From the NCBI GenBank assembly GCA_016200545.1, contig JACQEO010000026.1, positions 1 to 64,000 on the forward strand: a stretch of 64,000 nucleotides of DNA, given 5' to 3'. Both the position numbers and the translations under genes were made by a program. The DNA is from Deltaproteobacteria bacterium. GTDB lineage: Bacteria > Desulfobacterota > Binatia > UTPRO1. Below are positions 10,494 to 19,695 of this stretch, one piece after another. Below the pieces are notes generated by a model. It was not told where the DNA came from. It was given only the letters and a program-made list of their open reading frames with translations, and ran no database searches. Position 1 is the first letter of the stretch. The number at the start of each line of letters is the position of its first letter.

Positions 10494-11909
10494 ATGAGAT
10501 ACGAGGCGATGATCGGGCTGCGTTACCTGCGCGCGCGGCGGAAAGAGGCGTTCATCTCGCTCATCACGGTGATCTCGGTGGTTGGCGTCATGATCGGCGT
10601 GATGACGCTCAACATCGTCCTCGCGGTCATGACCGGCTTCGAGGAGGATCTGCGCGACCGCATCCTCGGCTTCAACCCGCACATCGTCGTGATCTCGTAT
10701 GCCGGCGCCATCCGTGATGCCGACATGGTGCTCGCGAAGGTGCGCGACACACCGGGCGTGGTCGCCGCCGCGCCCCTCGTCTACAGCCAGGTGATGCTCA
10801 CCACCGGCCAGAGCGTCTCGGGTGTCGTCGTGCGCGGCGTTCCGGCCGCGGACGACGCGGCGATCGTCGACCTCAAGGGTCATCTCACCTCAGGCTCGAT
10901 CGACCGCCTCGGCACCGACTTCGAAGTCTCCGTGACTCCAGGCGACGAAGGCCCGTCAGAAAAGGCCGCCGACAAGGCCCAAGGTGCGGAGAAGGCGAAA
11001 GGTGGGGAGCGCCCGGGATTCACTCCCGGGCGCGACGCCCATCGCGAGGCGAAGCCAAGCGGGGGCGAAAAGCAAACACCCGAAAAGGAAATGCCCGAAA
11101 GGCAAACAAAAACTACGCTCTCAGGCGTCATCATCGGGCAGGAGCTGGCGAAACAGCTCGGCGTCCAGGTCGGCGATCCGGTGAGCATGGTGTCGCCGAT
11201 CGGGACGCCGTCGCCCGTCGGCATGATCCCGAAGGTGAAGCGCTTCGCGGTCGCGGGGACGTTCGACTCGGGGATGTTCGACTACGACTCCTCGCTCATC
11301 TACATGAGCCTCGCCGACGCGCAGCGGTTCTTCGGGCTCGGCACCGCGATCACCGGCGTCGAGATCCGCGTCGCCGACATCTATCGCGCACAGGACGTCG
11401 CGCACCGCATCGAGGCACGCCTCGGGACGCCCTTCCGCGCCCGCGACTGGATGGACGTGAACCGCAATCTCTTTCTCGCCTTCAAGCTCGAGAAGGTCGT
11501 CTACTTCATCGTCCTCCTCTTGATCGTTCTGGTCGCCGCGTTCAACATCATCGCGACCCTGATCATGGTCGTGATGGAGAAACGCAAGGACATCGCCATT
11601 CTCAAGTGCATGGGTGCGACGAATCGCAGCATCGCGCGCATCTTCATGCTGAAGGGGGCGATCGTCGGCACGGTCGGGACCCTGCTCGGGGTCGCCGGCG
11701 GCTATGCGGGGTGCTGGCTCTTGGCGCGCTACCAGTTCGTCGAGCTACCGAAGGACGTGTTCTACGTTTCGACCCTCCCGGTGCGCGTCTACGGCGAGAA
11801 TTTCCTCGTGGTGGCGCTTGCCTCGGTGACGATCTGCCTCCTGGCGACGATTTACCCCGCGCGCCAGGCCGCAGGTCTGGCGCCGGTGGAAGTGATCCGC
11901 TACGAATAG
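10494..11909 (+). CDS. lolC: lipoprotein-release ABC permease LolC/LolE with repeat insertion
   Basis: A 471-residue MacB/FtsX-type permease of the Lol system, which extracts lipoproteins from the inner membrane. The N-terminal GLRYLRARRKEAFISLIT is the LolC/E signature. One membrane helix near residues 22-45 is followed by a large periplasmic domain and three C-terminal helices (about 340-460). Residues about 143-205 form a Lys/Glu/Gly-rich insertion (EKAADKAQGAEKAKGGE...) encoded in part by a palindromic repeat at 11009-11070. LolC homologues normally run straight from the 'GSIDRL' region to 'SGVIIGQELAKQLGV'. The frame is intact across it. lolD follows 6 bp downstream. Confidence 0.93.
   Translation: MRYEAMIGLRYLRARRKEAFISLITVISVVGVMIGVMTLNIVLAVMTGFEEDLRDRILGFNPHIVVISYAGAIRDADMVLAKVRDTPGVVAAAPLVYSQVMLTTGQSVSGVVVRGVPAADDAAIVDLKGHLTSGSIDRLGTDFEVSVTPGDEGPSEKAADKAQGAEKAKGGERPGFTPGRDAHREAKPSGGEKQTPEKEMPERQTKTTLSGVIIGQELAKQLGVQVGDPVSMVSPIGTPSPVGMIPKVKRFAVAGTFDSGMFDYDSSLIYMSLADAQRFFGLGTAITGVEIRVADIYRAQDVAHRIEARLGTPFRARDWMDVNRNLFLAFKLEKVVYFIVLLLIVLVAAFNIIATLIMVVMEKRKDIAILKCMGATNRSIARIFMLKGAIVGTVGTLLGVAGGYAGCWLLARYQFVELPKDVFYVSTLPVRVYGENFLVVALASVTICLLATIYPARQAAGLAPVEVIRYE
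11009..11070 (+). repeat. palindromic element copy A, inside lolC
   Basis: Ten-bp arms GCGCCCGGGA (11009-11018) and TCCCGGGCGC (11024-11033) enclose the loop TTCAC. The conserved right half follows: GACGCCCATCGCGAG, then GCGGGGGCGAAA to 11070. It is translated within LolC as a segment containing FTPGRDAHREAKPSGGE. The flanks (K/A/G-rich to the left, an A-rich stretch at 11071-11116) also look inserted. Confidence 0.85.
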
Positions 11910-11915
11910 GCGCCG

Positions 11916-12608
11916 TTGATCGCGCTGCGCAACCTGACCAAGGAGTACGTCGACGGTCCGCGGGTGGTGCGCGTGCTCACCGGGCTCGGTCTCGAGATCG
12001 CTGCGGGAGAGCGCGTCGCGATCGTCGGCGAGTCCGGGGTTGGGAAGAGCACGCTGCTGCACATCCTGGGGACGCTCGACCGACCGACGAGCGGCGAGGT
12101 GTGGTTCGATGGCGAGGAATTGGCGACCAAGAGCGATCACGAGCTGGCGCACTTCCGCAATCGCGAGGTCGGCTTCATCTTCCAGTTCCATCATCTCCTG
12201 CCTGACTTCACCGCGCTCGAGAACGTCATGATGCCGGCCCTGATCGCCGGGACGGGGCGAGAGGCCGCGCGCCGGCGCGCCGGCGACCTGCTCGGGCGGG
12301 TCGGCCTGGCCGAGCGCGTCGACCATAGACCAGGCGAGCTCTCGGGCGGCGAACAGCAACGGGTCGCGGTGGCGCGGGCGCTGATCCAGGAGCCGCGGGT
12401 CGTGCTCGCCGACGAGCCGACGGGCAACCTCGATCCGGCGACGGCCGCGGGCGTCCAAGATCTACTCATCGAGCTGAACGCCGAGCGCCGGCTGACGTTG
12501 GTGGTGGTCACGCACAGCACCACGCTCGCGTCCGCGATGGATCGGACGTTCCGCCTGGCCGGCGGACGGATCGTGACCGAGGCGGCGCGAGTGGCCGCGG
12601 CGCACTAG
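11916..12608 (+). CDS. lolD: lipoprotein-release ABC ATPase LolD
   Basis: A 230-residue ABC ATPase partner of LolC/E. It has Walker [10 protein letters not shown], a Q-loop region [20 protein letters not shown], signature [15 protein letters not shown], Walker [13 protein letters not shown] and the switch His in VVTHS. This composition is that of LolD/MacB-type ATPases. The start is a TTG at 11916 directly before ALRNLTKEY. It lies 6 bp after lolC and 20 bp before bamA, so envelope-biogenesis genes are chained. The fit to LolD rests on the lolC neighbour. Confidence 0.94.
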   Translation: MIALRNLTKEYVDGPRVVRVLTGLGLEIAAGERVAIVGESGVGKSTLLHILGTLDRPTSGEVWFDGEELATKSDHELAHFRNREVGFIFQFHHLLPDFTALENVMMPALIAGTGREAARRRAGDLLGRVGLAERVDHRPGELSGGEQQRVAVARALIQEPRVVLADEPTGNLDPATAAGVQDLLIELNAERRLTLVVVTHSTTLASAMDRTFRLAGGRIVTEAARVAAAH

Positions 12609-12628
12609 CGGTCGCGAGGGAGGCGGGG

Positions 12629-14959
12629 ATGAGGCGACGGGCGGTGATCGCGCTGATGGTGGTGGGAGCGTGCTTCACGCCCGTGCTCGCGCTCGCCGCG
12701 ACGGTCTCGCAGGTCCTGATCGAGGGCAACGCGCGCGTCGACGACGAGGCGATCCGCATCCACATCCAGAGCCGCCCGGGCGCACGCTACGATCCCGCCG
12801 CCGTCGACAGCGACGTGCGTGCGATCTACGCGATGGGCTTCTTCGAGAACGTCGAGGTCGAGCGCCGTCCCGCCCCCGAGGGCATGGTGCTCGTCTTTCG
12901 GGTGCGCGAGCGGCCGCTCGTCACCGACGTGCGGATCGAGGGCAACAAGAAGGTGCGCAGCGAAGACCTGGAAGCGGCGCTGAAGGTCCGGCCGCACACC
13001 ATTCTCGACGGCGAGAAGCTGCGGCGCGGGATCGTCGACGCGAAGAAACTCTACGAGGAGAAAGGCTACCTCGACGCCTCCATCACGCCGCGCACCGATG
13101 CCGCTCCCGAGCGACCGAACGAAGTGACGATCACCTACGTCGTCGACGAGGGCCAGCTCATCCGTATCCAGCACATCGAAATGGAGGGCAACCAGGCGTT
13201 CACCGACCGCAAGCTGAAGGGCATCATCACCACCAAAGAAGAGTGGATCCTCTCGCGCTTCACCGGCGCCGGCGTCCTCAACAAGGAGACCCTGAAGACC
13301 GACACCGAGCGCCTCACCGCCTGGTACTACGACAACGGCTACATCAACGTCCGCGTCGACGAGCCGCAGGTGGAGCGCAAGAGCGACGGGCTCTACGTCA
13401 CGATCAAGATCGGAGAGGGCGATCAGTTCAAGGTCGGCGAGATCAACTTCGCCGGCGACGTGCGTTCCGACCTCGATCTGCGCAAGGACCTCGAGCTCGT
13501 CCCGGGCGACACCTTCCGCACCAGCAAGTTGCGCCAGGACATCCTGAAAATCACCGACAAGTACGGTGACGTCGGCTACGCGTTCGTCAACATCGAGCCC
13601 GAGACCGAGATCGAGCCCGAGAAGAAGACCGTCGACATCACCTACCGCGTCGACCAGGGTCCGGACGTCACGATCGACAAGATCCTCATCACCGGCAACA
13701 CCAAGACGCGGGACAAGGTCCTGCGCCGTGAGCTGAAAGTCGAGGAGCAGCAGCGCTTCTCGGGCACCAAGCTCAAGAAGAGCCGCGACGCCCTGAACCG
13801 CCTCGGCTACTTCCAGGAGGTGAACCTCACGACCCAGCGCGGTCGCAGCGAGGAGAAGCTGAACCTCCAGGTCGACGTGAAGGAGGGTCAGACGGGTGCG
13901 CTCACCGCGGGCGCGGGCTTCAGCTCCGCGGACAACCTGCTCTTCAACGCGCGCATCTCCGAGAACAACCTCTTCGGCCGCGGCCAGCGCATCGTGTTGA
14001 ACGCCGACTTCGGCAGCAGGCGTCAGAACTTCATCGCGAGCTTCACCGAGCCCTACCTCATGGACATCCCGCTCTCGGCGACGGTCGACGGCTTCAGCTG
14101 GCGCCTCGACTTCGCCGACTTCACACGCTCCGGGACCGGCGGCAGCGTTCGGCTCCTGTATCCGCTCACCGCGCTCGGCTACGACCAGCTCCTCGGCCGT
14201 TTCTCGCTCGAGGAGGTGCGCGTCGGCGGCGAGTACCGCTTGGAGGAGGCGGAGATCTCCGACCTCAACCGCCGCTCGCCCCCGAGCGTGGTGGCGGAGG
14301 AGGGGAGCAGCCTGACGAGCAGCATCCGGCCGATCATCTCCCGCAACACGCTCAACAGTCTCTTCGACCCCACCCGTGGATCCACCGAGGAGGTCTCGGT
14401 CGAGTACGCCGGACTCGGCGGCGAGAGCAGCTTCTACAAGGTCGACGCGCGTGCGCGCTTCTACTGGCCGATCTACAAGTCGCCGCAGCTCGGGACGTTC
14501 GTCTACTCGCTCGGCATCGCGTTCGGATTCGGCCGCGGCGATCGCGGCGACAGCGGCAAGGAGCTACCGCTCTTCGAGCGCTACTTTCCGGGCGGCATCA
14601 ACTCGATTCGCGGCTTTCAGACGCGCACGCTCGGTCCCCGCGAGCCGATCCGGAACGGTCAAGGGCAGGACGTGCAGAGCGATCCGATCGGTGGCAGCCG
14701 TCAGCTCATCGTCAACAACGAGATCATCTTCCCGATCGTCGAGCAGCTCGGGTTGAAGGGCGTACTCTTCATCGATGCCGGCAACGCGTGGCTCGACTCG
14801 GACGGCTACGACTTCGGCAATCTGCGCTATGCTGTGGGCGGCGGCTTGCGCTGGCAGTCGCCGCTGGGCCCGATCCGGATCGAGATCGGCATTCCACTGA
14901 ATCGCCACGCCCACGAGAAAGCGAGCGTCGTCCTCTTCTCGTTCGGGGCGCCGCTCTGA
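12629..14959 (+). CDS. bamA: outer-membrane protein assembly factor BamA
   Basis: A 776-residue Omp85 protein. A cleavable signal (VIALMVVGACFTPVLALAA) is followed by five POTRA domains to about residue 355, recognisable by repeated VRIEGNKKVRSEDL, IEMEGNQAFTDRKLKGII and ILITGNTKTRDKVL strands. The C-terminal beta-barrel (about 390-776) contains FPGGINSIRGFQTRTLGPRE, the conserved VRGF/Y-type L6 motif, and ends in a hydrophobic residue as barrel proteins do. It inserts beta-barrel proteins into the outer membrane. It is followed by the periplasmic chaperone gene ompH, the standard pairing. Confidence 0.97.
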   Translation: MRRRAVIALMVVGACFTPVLALAATVSQVLIEGNARVDDEAIRIHIQSRPGARYDPAAVDSDVRAIYAMGFFENVEVERRPAPEGMVLVFRVRERPLVTDVRIEGNKKVRSEDLEAALKVRPHTILDGEKLRRGIVDAKKLYEEKGYLDASITPRTDAAPERPNEVTITYVVDEGQLIRIQHIEMEGNQAFTDRKLKGIITTKEEWILSRFTGAGVLNKETLKTDTERLTAWYYDNGYINVRVDEPQVERKSDGLYVTIKIGEGDQFKVGEINFAGDVRSDLDLRKDLELVPGDTFRTSKLRQDILKITDKYGDVGYAFVNIEPETEIEPEKKTVDITYRVDQGPDVTIDKILITGNTKTRDKVLRRELKVEEQQRFSGTKLKKSRDALNRLGYFQEVNLTTQRGRSEEKLNLQVDVKEGQTGALTAGAGFSSADNLLFNARISENNLFGRGQRIVLNADFGSRRQNFIASFTEPYLMDIPLSATVDGFSWRLDFADFTRSGTGGSVRLLYPLTALGYDQLLGRFSLEEVRVGGEYRLEEAEISDLNRRSPPSVVAEEGSSLTSSIRPIISRNTLNSLFDPTRGSTEEVSVEYAGLGGESSFYKVDARARFYWPIYKSPQLGTFVYSLGIAFGFGRGDRGDSGKELPLFERYFPGGINSIRGFQTRTLGPREPIRNGQGQDVQSDPIGGSRQLIVNNEIIFPIVEQLGLKGVLFIDAGNAWLDSDGYDFGNLRYAVGGGLRWQSPLGPIRIEIGIPLNRHAHEKASVVLFSFGAPL

Positions 14960-15000
14960 CGGATGCGTTCGACGACGCAACGAGTACAGGAGGCACCTGC

Positions 15001-15528
15001 ATGATACGAGGAAGGATTCACGCCGCGATCGCGCCGGTCGCGTTGATCGTGCTCGCGCTCGCCGCGCCGGCGGCCGCCGAGTTCAAGATCGGCATCGTCG
15101 ACCTGCAGCGCGCGCTCAACGAGTCGACCGCGGGGAAGAAGGCGAAGGAGCAGTTCAAGGGCGAGTTCGACAAGATGCAGAACTCGCTCAAGGGCGAGAA
15201 GGACCGTCTCGACAAGATGAAGGACGACCTCGAGAAGCAGAGCGTCGTGCTCAAGCCCGACGAGCGCAAGACCAAGGCCGACGAGTTCGATCGCCGGCAG
15301 CGCGACCTGCGACGCAAGCTCGAGGACTCCGACGCCGAGCTCCGCAAGAAAGACTCGGAGCTGACCGGCGACATCCTGAAGGACCTCGCCGAGGTGATCC
15401 AGGAGATCGGGCAGCGCGAAAACTACACCGTGATTCTCGAGAACTCGAGCAGTTCGGTCCTCTACGGCGCCAAGTCGATCGACATGACCGACGAGGTCAT
15501 CCGCACCTTCGACGCGCGGAAGAAGTGA
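15001..15528 (+). CDS. ompH: periplasmic chaperone OmpH/Skp
   Basis: A 175-residue Skp-family protein. A signal peptide ends near LALAAPAAAEF, then a short beta strand (KIGIVDLQRALNES) opens into a long charged coiled coil (about 40-135, rich in K, D, E and L), and a second strand region closes the body (RENYTVILENSSSS). Skp trimers hold unfolded outer-membrane proteins for BamA. A strong AGGAGG ribosome binding site lies before the ATG. The gene is 41 bp after bamA and 4 bp before the fabZ-lpxA fusion. In the common order lpxD would follow; it is absent here. Confidence 0.93.
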   Translation: MIRGRIHAAIAPVALIVLALAAPAAAEFKIGIVDLQRALNESTAGKKAKEQFKGEFDKMQNSLKGEKDRLDKMKDDLEKQSVVLKPDERKTKADEFDRRQRDLRRKLEDSDAELRKKDSELTGDILKDLAEVIQEIGQRENYTVILENSSSSVLYGAKSIDMTDEVIRTFDARKK

Positions 15529-15532
15529 GGAC

Positions 15533-16837
15533 GTGGCGTCCGAAGACGGCGCCGTCGATCCCGCCCTGATCGGGCGCCTGCTGCCGCACCGCTACCCGCT
15601 CCTCCTCGTCGACCGCGTCGTCGAGGTCGAGGACGGCGTGCGCCTGCTGGCGCGCAAGAGCGTCACGGTCGACGAGCCGTTCTTCGCCGGCCACTTCCCC
15701 GGACGTCCGGTGATGCCGGGCGTCCTCCTCTGCGAAGCCCTGGTGCAGGCGGGCGCGCTGCTCGCGCACCGCTCCACCGCCGGCTTGCAGCCCGGCGCGA
15801 CCTTGACCGTCGTCGCGCTCGACCGGGCGCGCTTCCGGCGCTCGGTGGTACCGGGCGATCAGCTCGAGCTCGAGGTGCGTGTGCTCGAGCGCCGGTCGCC
15901 GCGCTGGCGTCTGCGCGGTGTCGCGCGCGTCGACGGCGCGGTCGCCGCCGAGGCGGACTTCACGACCGTCGCGCACGCGGTAGGCGAGGACGGGAACGCC
16001 GACGCCGCCGCGGACGGACCGGCGATCCATTCGACCGCCGTCGTCGCGCCCGGTGCGGAGCTCGCCGCCGGCGTCCGCGTCGGGCCGTACGCGGTCATCG
16101 GCGCGCACGTCCGGATCGGTGCCGGGACGCACGTCGGCCCGCACGCCGTCATCGACGGGCGGACGACCATCGGCCGCGACAATCGCATCTTCCAGTTCGC
16201 GAGTGTCGGTGCCGAGCCGCAGGACCTCAAGTACCGCGGCGAGGAGAGTCGGCTCGAGATCGGCGACCGCAACATCATCCGCGAATTCGCGACCCTGAAC
16301 CGCGGCACGACCGGCGGCGGCATGGTGACGACCGTCGGCAGCGGGACGTTACTCATGAATTACGCCCACGTCGGCCACGACTGTCACGTCGGCAGTCACT
16401 GCGTCCTCGCCAACGGCGCCACCCTCGCGGGACACGTCACCGTCGAGGACTACGTGATCGTCGGCGGTCTCGCGGCGATCCATCAATTCGTCCGCGTCGG
16501 CGAGTCGGCGATCCTCGGTGGCGGTGCCATGGTGATCCATGACGTGCCGCCGTTCTGCAACGCCAGCGGCGACCGCGCGCGCCTGCGCGGCGTCAACGTC
16601 ATCGGGCTGAAGCGCCGCGGTTTCGCTGCCGAACAGGTGCGTGCGATCAAGAGCGCCTACCGGCTGCTGTTCGCCTCGGGGACGCCCTTCGCCGAAGCGT
16701 GCGCGCGGGTTGCCGCCGAGCTCCCCCATAGTCCGGAGGTCGATTGCCTGTTGGCGTTTCTCGCGACGTCGCGTCGCGGCATCACGCCTGCCGTACGTCG
16801 CAGCGGCGGCGAGCCGGCCGACCCCGACGAGGATTGA
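15533..16837 (+). CDS. lpxA: FabZ-LpxA fusion: hydroxyacyl-ACP dehydratase and UDP-GlcNAc acyltransferase
   Basis: A 434-residue two-domain enzyme. Residues 1-148 are a FabZ hot-dog domain with the catalytic His in FFAGHFPGRPVMPG and the catalytic Glu in VLLCEALVQAG. Residues about 160-434 are LpxA: left-handed beta-helix hexapeptide repeats, the catalytic region LLMNYAHVGHDCHVGSHC with both conserved His, and the C-terminal helical part with GVNVIGLKRRGF. FabZ makes unsaturated acyl-ACP for phospholipids, while LpxA takes hydroxyacyl-ACP for lipid A, so the fusion joins two enzymes competing for one pool. The start is GTG. It is followed 9 bp later by lpxI. Confidence 0.94.
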   Translation: MASEDGAVDPALIGRLLPHRYPLLLVDRVVEVEDGVRLLARKSVTVDEPFFAGHFPGRPVMPGVLLCEALVQAGALLAHRSTAGLQPGATLTVVALDRARFRRSVVPGDQLELEVRVLERRSPRWRLRGVARVDGAVAAEADFTTVAHAVGEDGNADAAADGPAIHSTAVVAPGAELAAGVRVGPYAVIGAHVRIGAGTHVGPHAVIDGRTTIGRDNRIFQFASVGAEPQDLKYRGEESRLEIGDRNIIREFATLNRGTTGGGMVTTVGSGTLLMNYAHVGHDCHVGSHCVLANGATLAGHVTVEDYVIVGGLAAIHQFVRVGESAILGGGAMVIHDVPPFCNASGDRARLRGVNVIGLKRRGFAAEQVRAIKSAYRLLFASGTPFAEACARVAAELPHSPEVDCLLAFLATSRRGITPAVRRSGGEPADPDED

Positions 16838-16846
16838 GCGCCCGCC

Positions 16847-17695
16847 GTGGCCGAGCGTATCGGGCTGATCGCGGGGAACGGTCGCTTCCCCCTCGTCTTT
16901 GCCGCCGCGGCGCGCGCCGAGGGCGTCGAGGTTGTCGCGGTCGCGCATCGCGGCGAGACGCCCGAGGAGATTGCCACGCTCGCGCATGAGCTCACCTGGG
17001 TGCGCGTCGGTGAGCTCGGGAAGATCATCCGCGTCCTGAAGCGGGCGGGGGTGCGGCGGGCCGTCATGGCGGGCGGCATCCGCAAGCCGCGCCACCTCGC
17101 CGATCTGCGGCCCGACTTCCGCGGCGCCGCGTTTCTCGCCAAGACCCGTAGCCTGAAGGACGACGTGCTGCTGCGCGGCATTGCCGCCGAGCTCGAGCAC
17201 GAGGGCATCACCGTCGTCGAGTCGACGCTTTTCTGCGGCGCCCTCGTGCCGCGCGCCGGCACGCTCACCCGCGCGGCGCCGCGCGCCCGCGAGTGGGACG
17301 ACGTGCGCTTCGGGTTCGAGGTCGCCAAGGACATCGGACGCTGGGACATCGGGCAGAGCGTGGTGGTGAAGCGCGGCGCCGTGCTCGCCGTCGAGGGCAT
17401 CGAGGGGACCGACCAGGCGATCCGTCGCGGTGGCGAGCTCGGTCGCGGCGGCGTCGTCGTCGTGAAGGTCAGCAAGCCGATGCAAGACCTGCGCTTCGAC
17501 GTACCGGCCGTGGGTACGACGACGATCGCGGTCCTGCGTGAAGTCGGCGGTCGCGTCCTCGCCCTCGAGGCCGACCGCACACTGATGCTCGACCGCGCTG
17601 CCATGATCGCGGCCGCCGACGCCGCCGACATCGCGATCGTCGCGGTGAGCCCGCGCGCCGCTACGCCGCGCGATGGCCGTCGCGATCGGGCATAA
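16847..17695 (+). CDS. lpxI: UDP-2,3-diacylglucosamine pyrophosphatase LpxI
   Basis: A 282-residue LpxI (DUF1009) protein that hydrolyses UDP-2,3-diacylglucosamine to lipid X and UMP, the step done by LpxH in E. coli. The N-terminal IGLIAGNGRFPLVFAAAARA and the central VMAGGIRKPRHLADLRPD and DDVLLRGIAAELEHEGI segments are typical. The C-terminal catalytic domain contains VVVKRGAVLAVEGIEGTD with its acidic residues. The start is GTG. It completes a lipid A block with the upstream lpxA part and downstream lpxB. A compound hairpin follows the stop. Confidence 0.93.
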   Translation: MAERIGLIAGNGRFPLVFAAAARAEGVEVVAVAHRGETPEEIATLAHELTWVRVGELGKIIRVLKRAGVRRAVMAGGIRKPRHLADLRPDFRGAAFLAKTRSLKDDVLLRGIAAELEHEGITVVESTLFCGALVPRAGTLTRAAPRAREWDDVRFGFEVAKDIGRWDIGQSVVVKRGAVLAVEGIEGTDQAIRRGGELGRGGVVVVKVSKPMQDLRFDVPAVGTTTIAVLREVGGRVLALEADRTLMLDRAAMIAAADAADIAIVAVSPRAATPRDGRRDRA

Positions 17696-17702
17696 ATCCG
17701 CT

Positions 17703-17758
17703 CGCTAGCCTTCGCCCAAGAGCCGCCAGCACGGCTCTTGGTAGCTCGCCGGCTAGCG
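17703..17758. terminator. nested hairpin after lpxI
   Basis: CCAAGAGCCG (17716-17725) pairs perfectly with CGGCTCTTGG (17732-17741) around a 6-nt loop. This 10-bp stem is itself enclosed by CGCTAGCC (17703-17710) pairing with GGCTAGCG (17751-17758). Such a two-storey stem 7 bp past a stop codon is most easily read as a transcription end or mRNA-stabilising structure, although no T-run follows. The rest of the gap to 17913 is less GC-rich and also holds the dyad GCCACG-atatc-CGTGGC, a possible operator for the sensor kinase. Confidence 0.5.
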
Positions 17759-17913
17759 CAAATATCCAGGCAAGATCGCAAGATAGATGGCAGGATCGTG
17801 CTGATTCTCCCGTTCGTGCGTGTTTGCCACGATATCCGTGGCGTCACCTCCTATGACACTTGCTGCTTTGTGGCACACGTGTTGCTCCAGAGGCGCCGTT
17901 TCAGGCTCGTCTC

Positions 17914-19695
17914 ATGAGGTCCTTCCTACCCCCCAAGGTACGCGTGCGCCGCGGCGCATCGTTGATGGCGGTCTCCCACACGGAGAAGATCATCGCCCTC
18001 TGTCGCGTGCTGATGGCGGCGACGACGGTCGCGATCGCGATCGTCGATCCGCAGCAGCCGTCGTATCGGCCCGAGCTCGGCTACGTCGTGCTCGTCTCGT
18101 ACGTCCTGTGGAGCTTGTTGCTCTTCTGGATCGTGCGCGGCGAGCACGCCGGCCAAGAGCGGCTCGGGTACTTCTCGACGGCGACGGACGTCGTCTGGAT
18201 CCTCGCGATCACGCTCTTCACCGAGCGCGGCGCCACGCCGTTCCTTCTGCTCAACATCTTTCTGATCTCGAGCGTCAGCGTGCGCTGGGGCTTCGCCGTG
18301 TCGGCGCCGGTCACCTTGCTCCTCGCGGCGATGTATCCGGGCTTGATGTTCGCGGCGGGCCGCCTCCTCGATCCCGAGATGTTCAGCGTCCATCACACGC
18401 ATCTCGTCAGGCCGTTTTACCTGATCGTTCTCGGCTATCTGATCGGCTATCTCGGCGAGCACGAGCGTCGCTCCAAGCGGAAGCTCGGATTCCTCCTCGA
18501 CTTGACCTCGGTGTTCGGGCGCAATCGTACGCCCGGCATGGGCATCACCCGCCTCATGGTGCGCGTCGTGCACTACTTCAACTCGCCACGTGGCATCCTC
18601 GTGCTGCGCGATCCCGAGAGCGACAACTACTTCACCTGGGACCTGACGCGTGACGGACGGCGCCTGCACGTCCGCTTGCGCATCACCAAGACCGATCCGC
18701 TTCCGTTCGCGTTCGCGGCGCCGACCGAAGCCCTGCTCGTGAACTCGCCCCAGCCCGGCGCCAGCGCGCTTTGCTACGACCTCACCAGCGGGAGCATGCA
18801 TCGGAAGCCGATCGTCCCCGAGCTGCAGCTTCCCGATGGCGAGGGTATCCAGTCGCTCCTCGCGGCTCCGATCCTCATCCAGCGTGAGTTGCGCGGGCGT
18901 GCCATCGTCGTGCGCAAGGGGCGGCCGCGCTTCACGCGCGACGATCTCGAGTTCCTGCTCCTCATCGTCAGCCAGGCGAGCGCGAGCTTCGAGGCGGTGC
19001 GCTTGCAGGAGAAGGCCGAGGAGGTCGCCGTCCTCGAGGAGCGGGCGCGCATCGCGCGCGACTTGCACGACGGCTTCATCCAGTCGCTCGCCGGCATCGA
19101 CCTGCGCGTCGAGGCGTGTCGCAAGCTCGTCGAGCGCGATCCCTCGCGGGTGCCGCGCCAGCTGGAAGAGCTCCACCAGATAGTCGACCGCGGCTATCGC
19201 GAGGTGCGCCACTACCTGACGGTGTTGCGCAGTGCGAGCCGGCAGGCCGACGGTCTGTGCGCCATCCTCGACCAGCTTGCGGCCGAGTTTTCGATCCGCG
19301 AGCACGTGCGCGTCGATCTGGCGCTGCCGGCGACCGACCCTGGGCTGCCCGCGGCGACGGTCTACGAGCTGGCGCAGATCGTGCGTGAGGCGCTGCGCAA
19401 CGCCGTCCGCCACGGGCACGCGACCGAGGCGGTCGTGCAGCTCGCGGCCGATCCGCTCCATTGTCACATCGTCATCCGCGACAACGGTCGCGGGTTCCAG
19501 AACACCCGCGGCCTGATCGACTCGGACGGCTTTCTCGCCCCCGCCGCCGCTCCATGGTCGATCCGCGACCGCGCCACCGCGCTCGGCGGCGACCTGCGCG
19601 TGCGCAGCCGTGCCGGCGAAGGAGCCGAGATCTCGCTGCACGTGCCGCTCGCGGCGCGTACCGCCGAGACCGCGATATCGAGGAGAACCTCATGA
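17914..19695 (+). CDS. membrane sensor histidine kinase, NarX/LiaS-like
   Basis: A protein of about 593 residues. Six or so membrane helices fill residues 25-190 (VLVSYVLWSLLLFWIV, FLLLNIFLISSVSVRWGF and others). A GAF-like cytosolic domain follows (about 200-370). A HisKA_3 dimerisation domain carries the phospho-His in ERARIARDLHDGFIQSLAG, and the HATPase has the N-box EALRNAVRHGHA and G-box DNGRGF. The signal sensed is unknown. The start is uncertain: ATG 17914 is used, but ATG 17965 (AVSHTEK) is also possible. Its stop overlaps the start of the response regulator gene, so they form one two-component system. Confidence 0.9.
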   Translation: MRSFLPPKVRVRRGASLMAVSHTEKIIALCRVLMAATTVAIAIVDPQQPSYRPELGYVVLVSYVLWSLLLFWIVRGEHAGQERLGYFSTATDVVWILAITLFTERGATPFLLLNIFLISSVSVRWGFAVSAPVTLLLAAMYPGLMFAAGRLLDPEMFSVHHTHLVRPFYLIVLGYLIGYLGEHERRSKRKLGFLLDLTSVFGRNRTPGMGITRLMVRVVHYFNSPRGILVLRDPESDNYFTWDLTRDGRRLHVRLRITKTDPLPFAFAAPTEALLVNSPQPGASALCYDLTSGSMHRKPIVPELQLPDGEGIQSLLAAPILIQRELRGRAIVVRKGRPRFTRDDLEFLLLIVSQASASFEAVRLQEKAEEVAVLEERARIARDLHDGFIQSLAGIDLRVEACRKLVERDPSRVPRQLEELHQIVDRGYREVRHYLTVLRSASRQADGLCAILDQLAAEFSIREHVRVDLALPATDPGLPAATVYELAQIVREALRNAVRHGHATEAVVQLAADPLHCHIVIRDNGRGFQNTRGLIDSDGFLAPAAAPWSIRDRATALGGDLRVRSRAGEGAEISLHVPLAARTAETAISRRTS

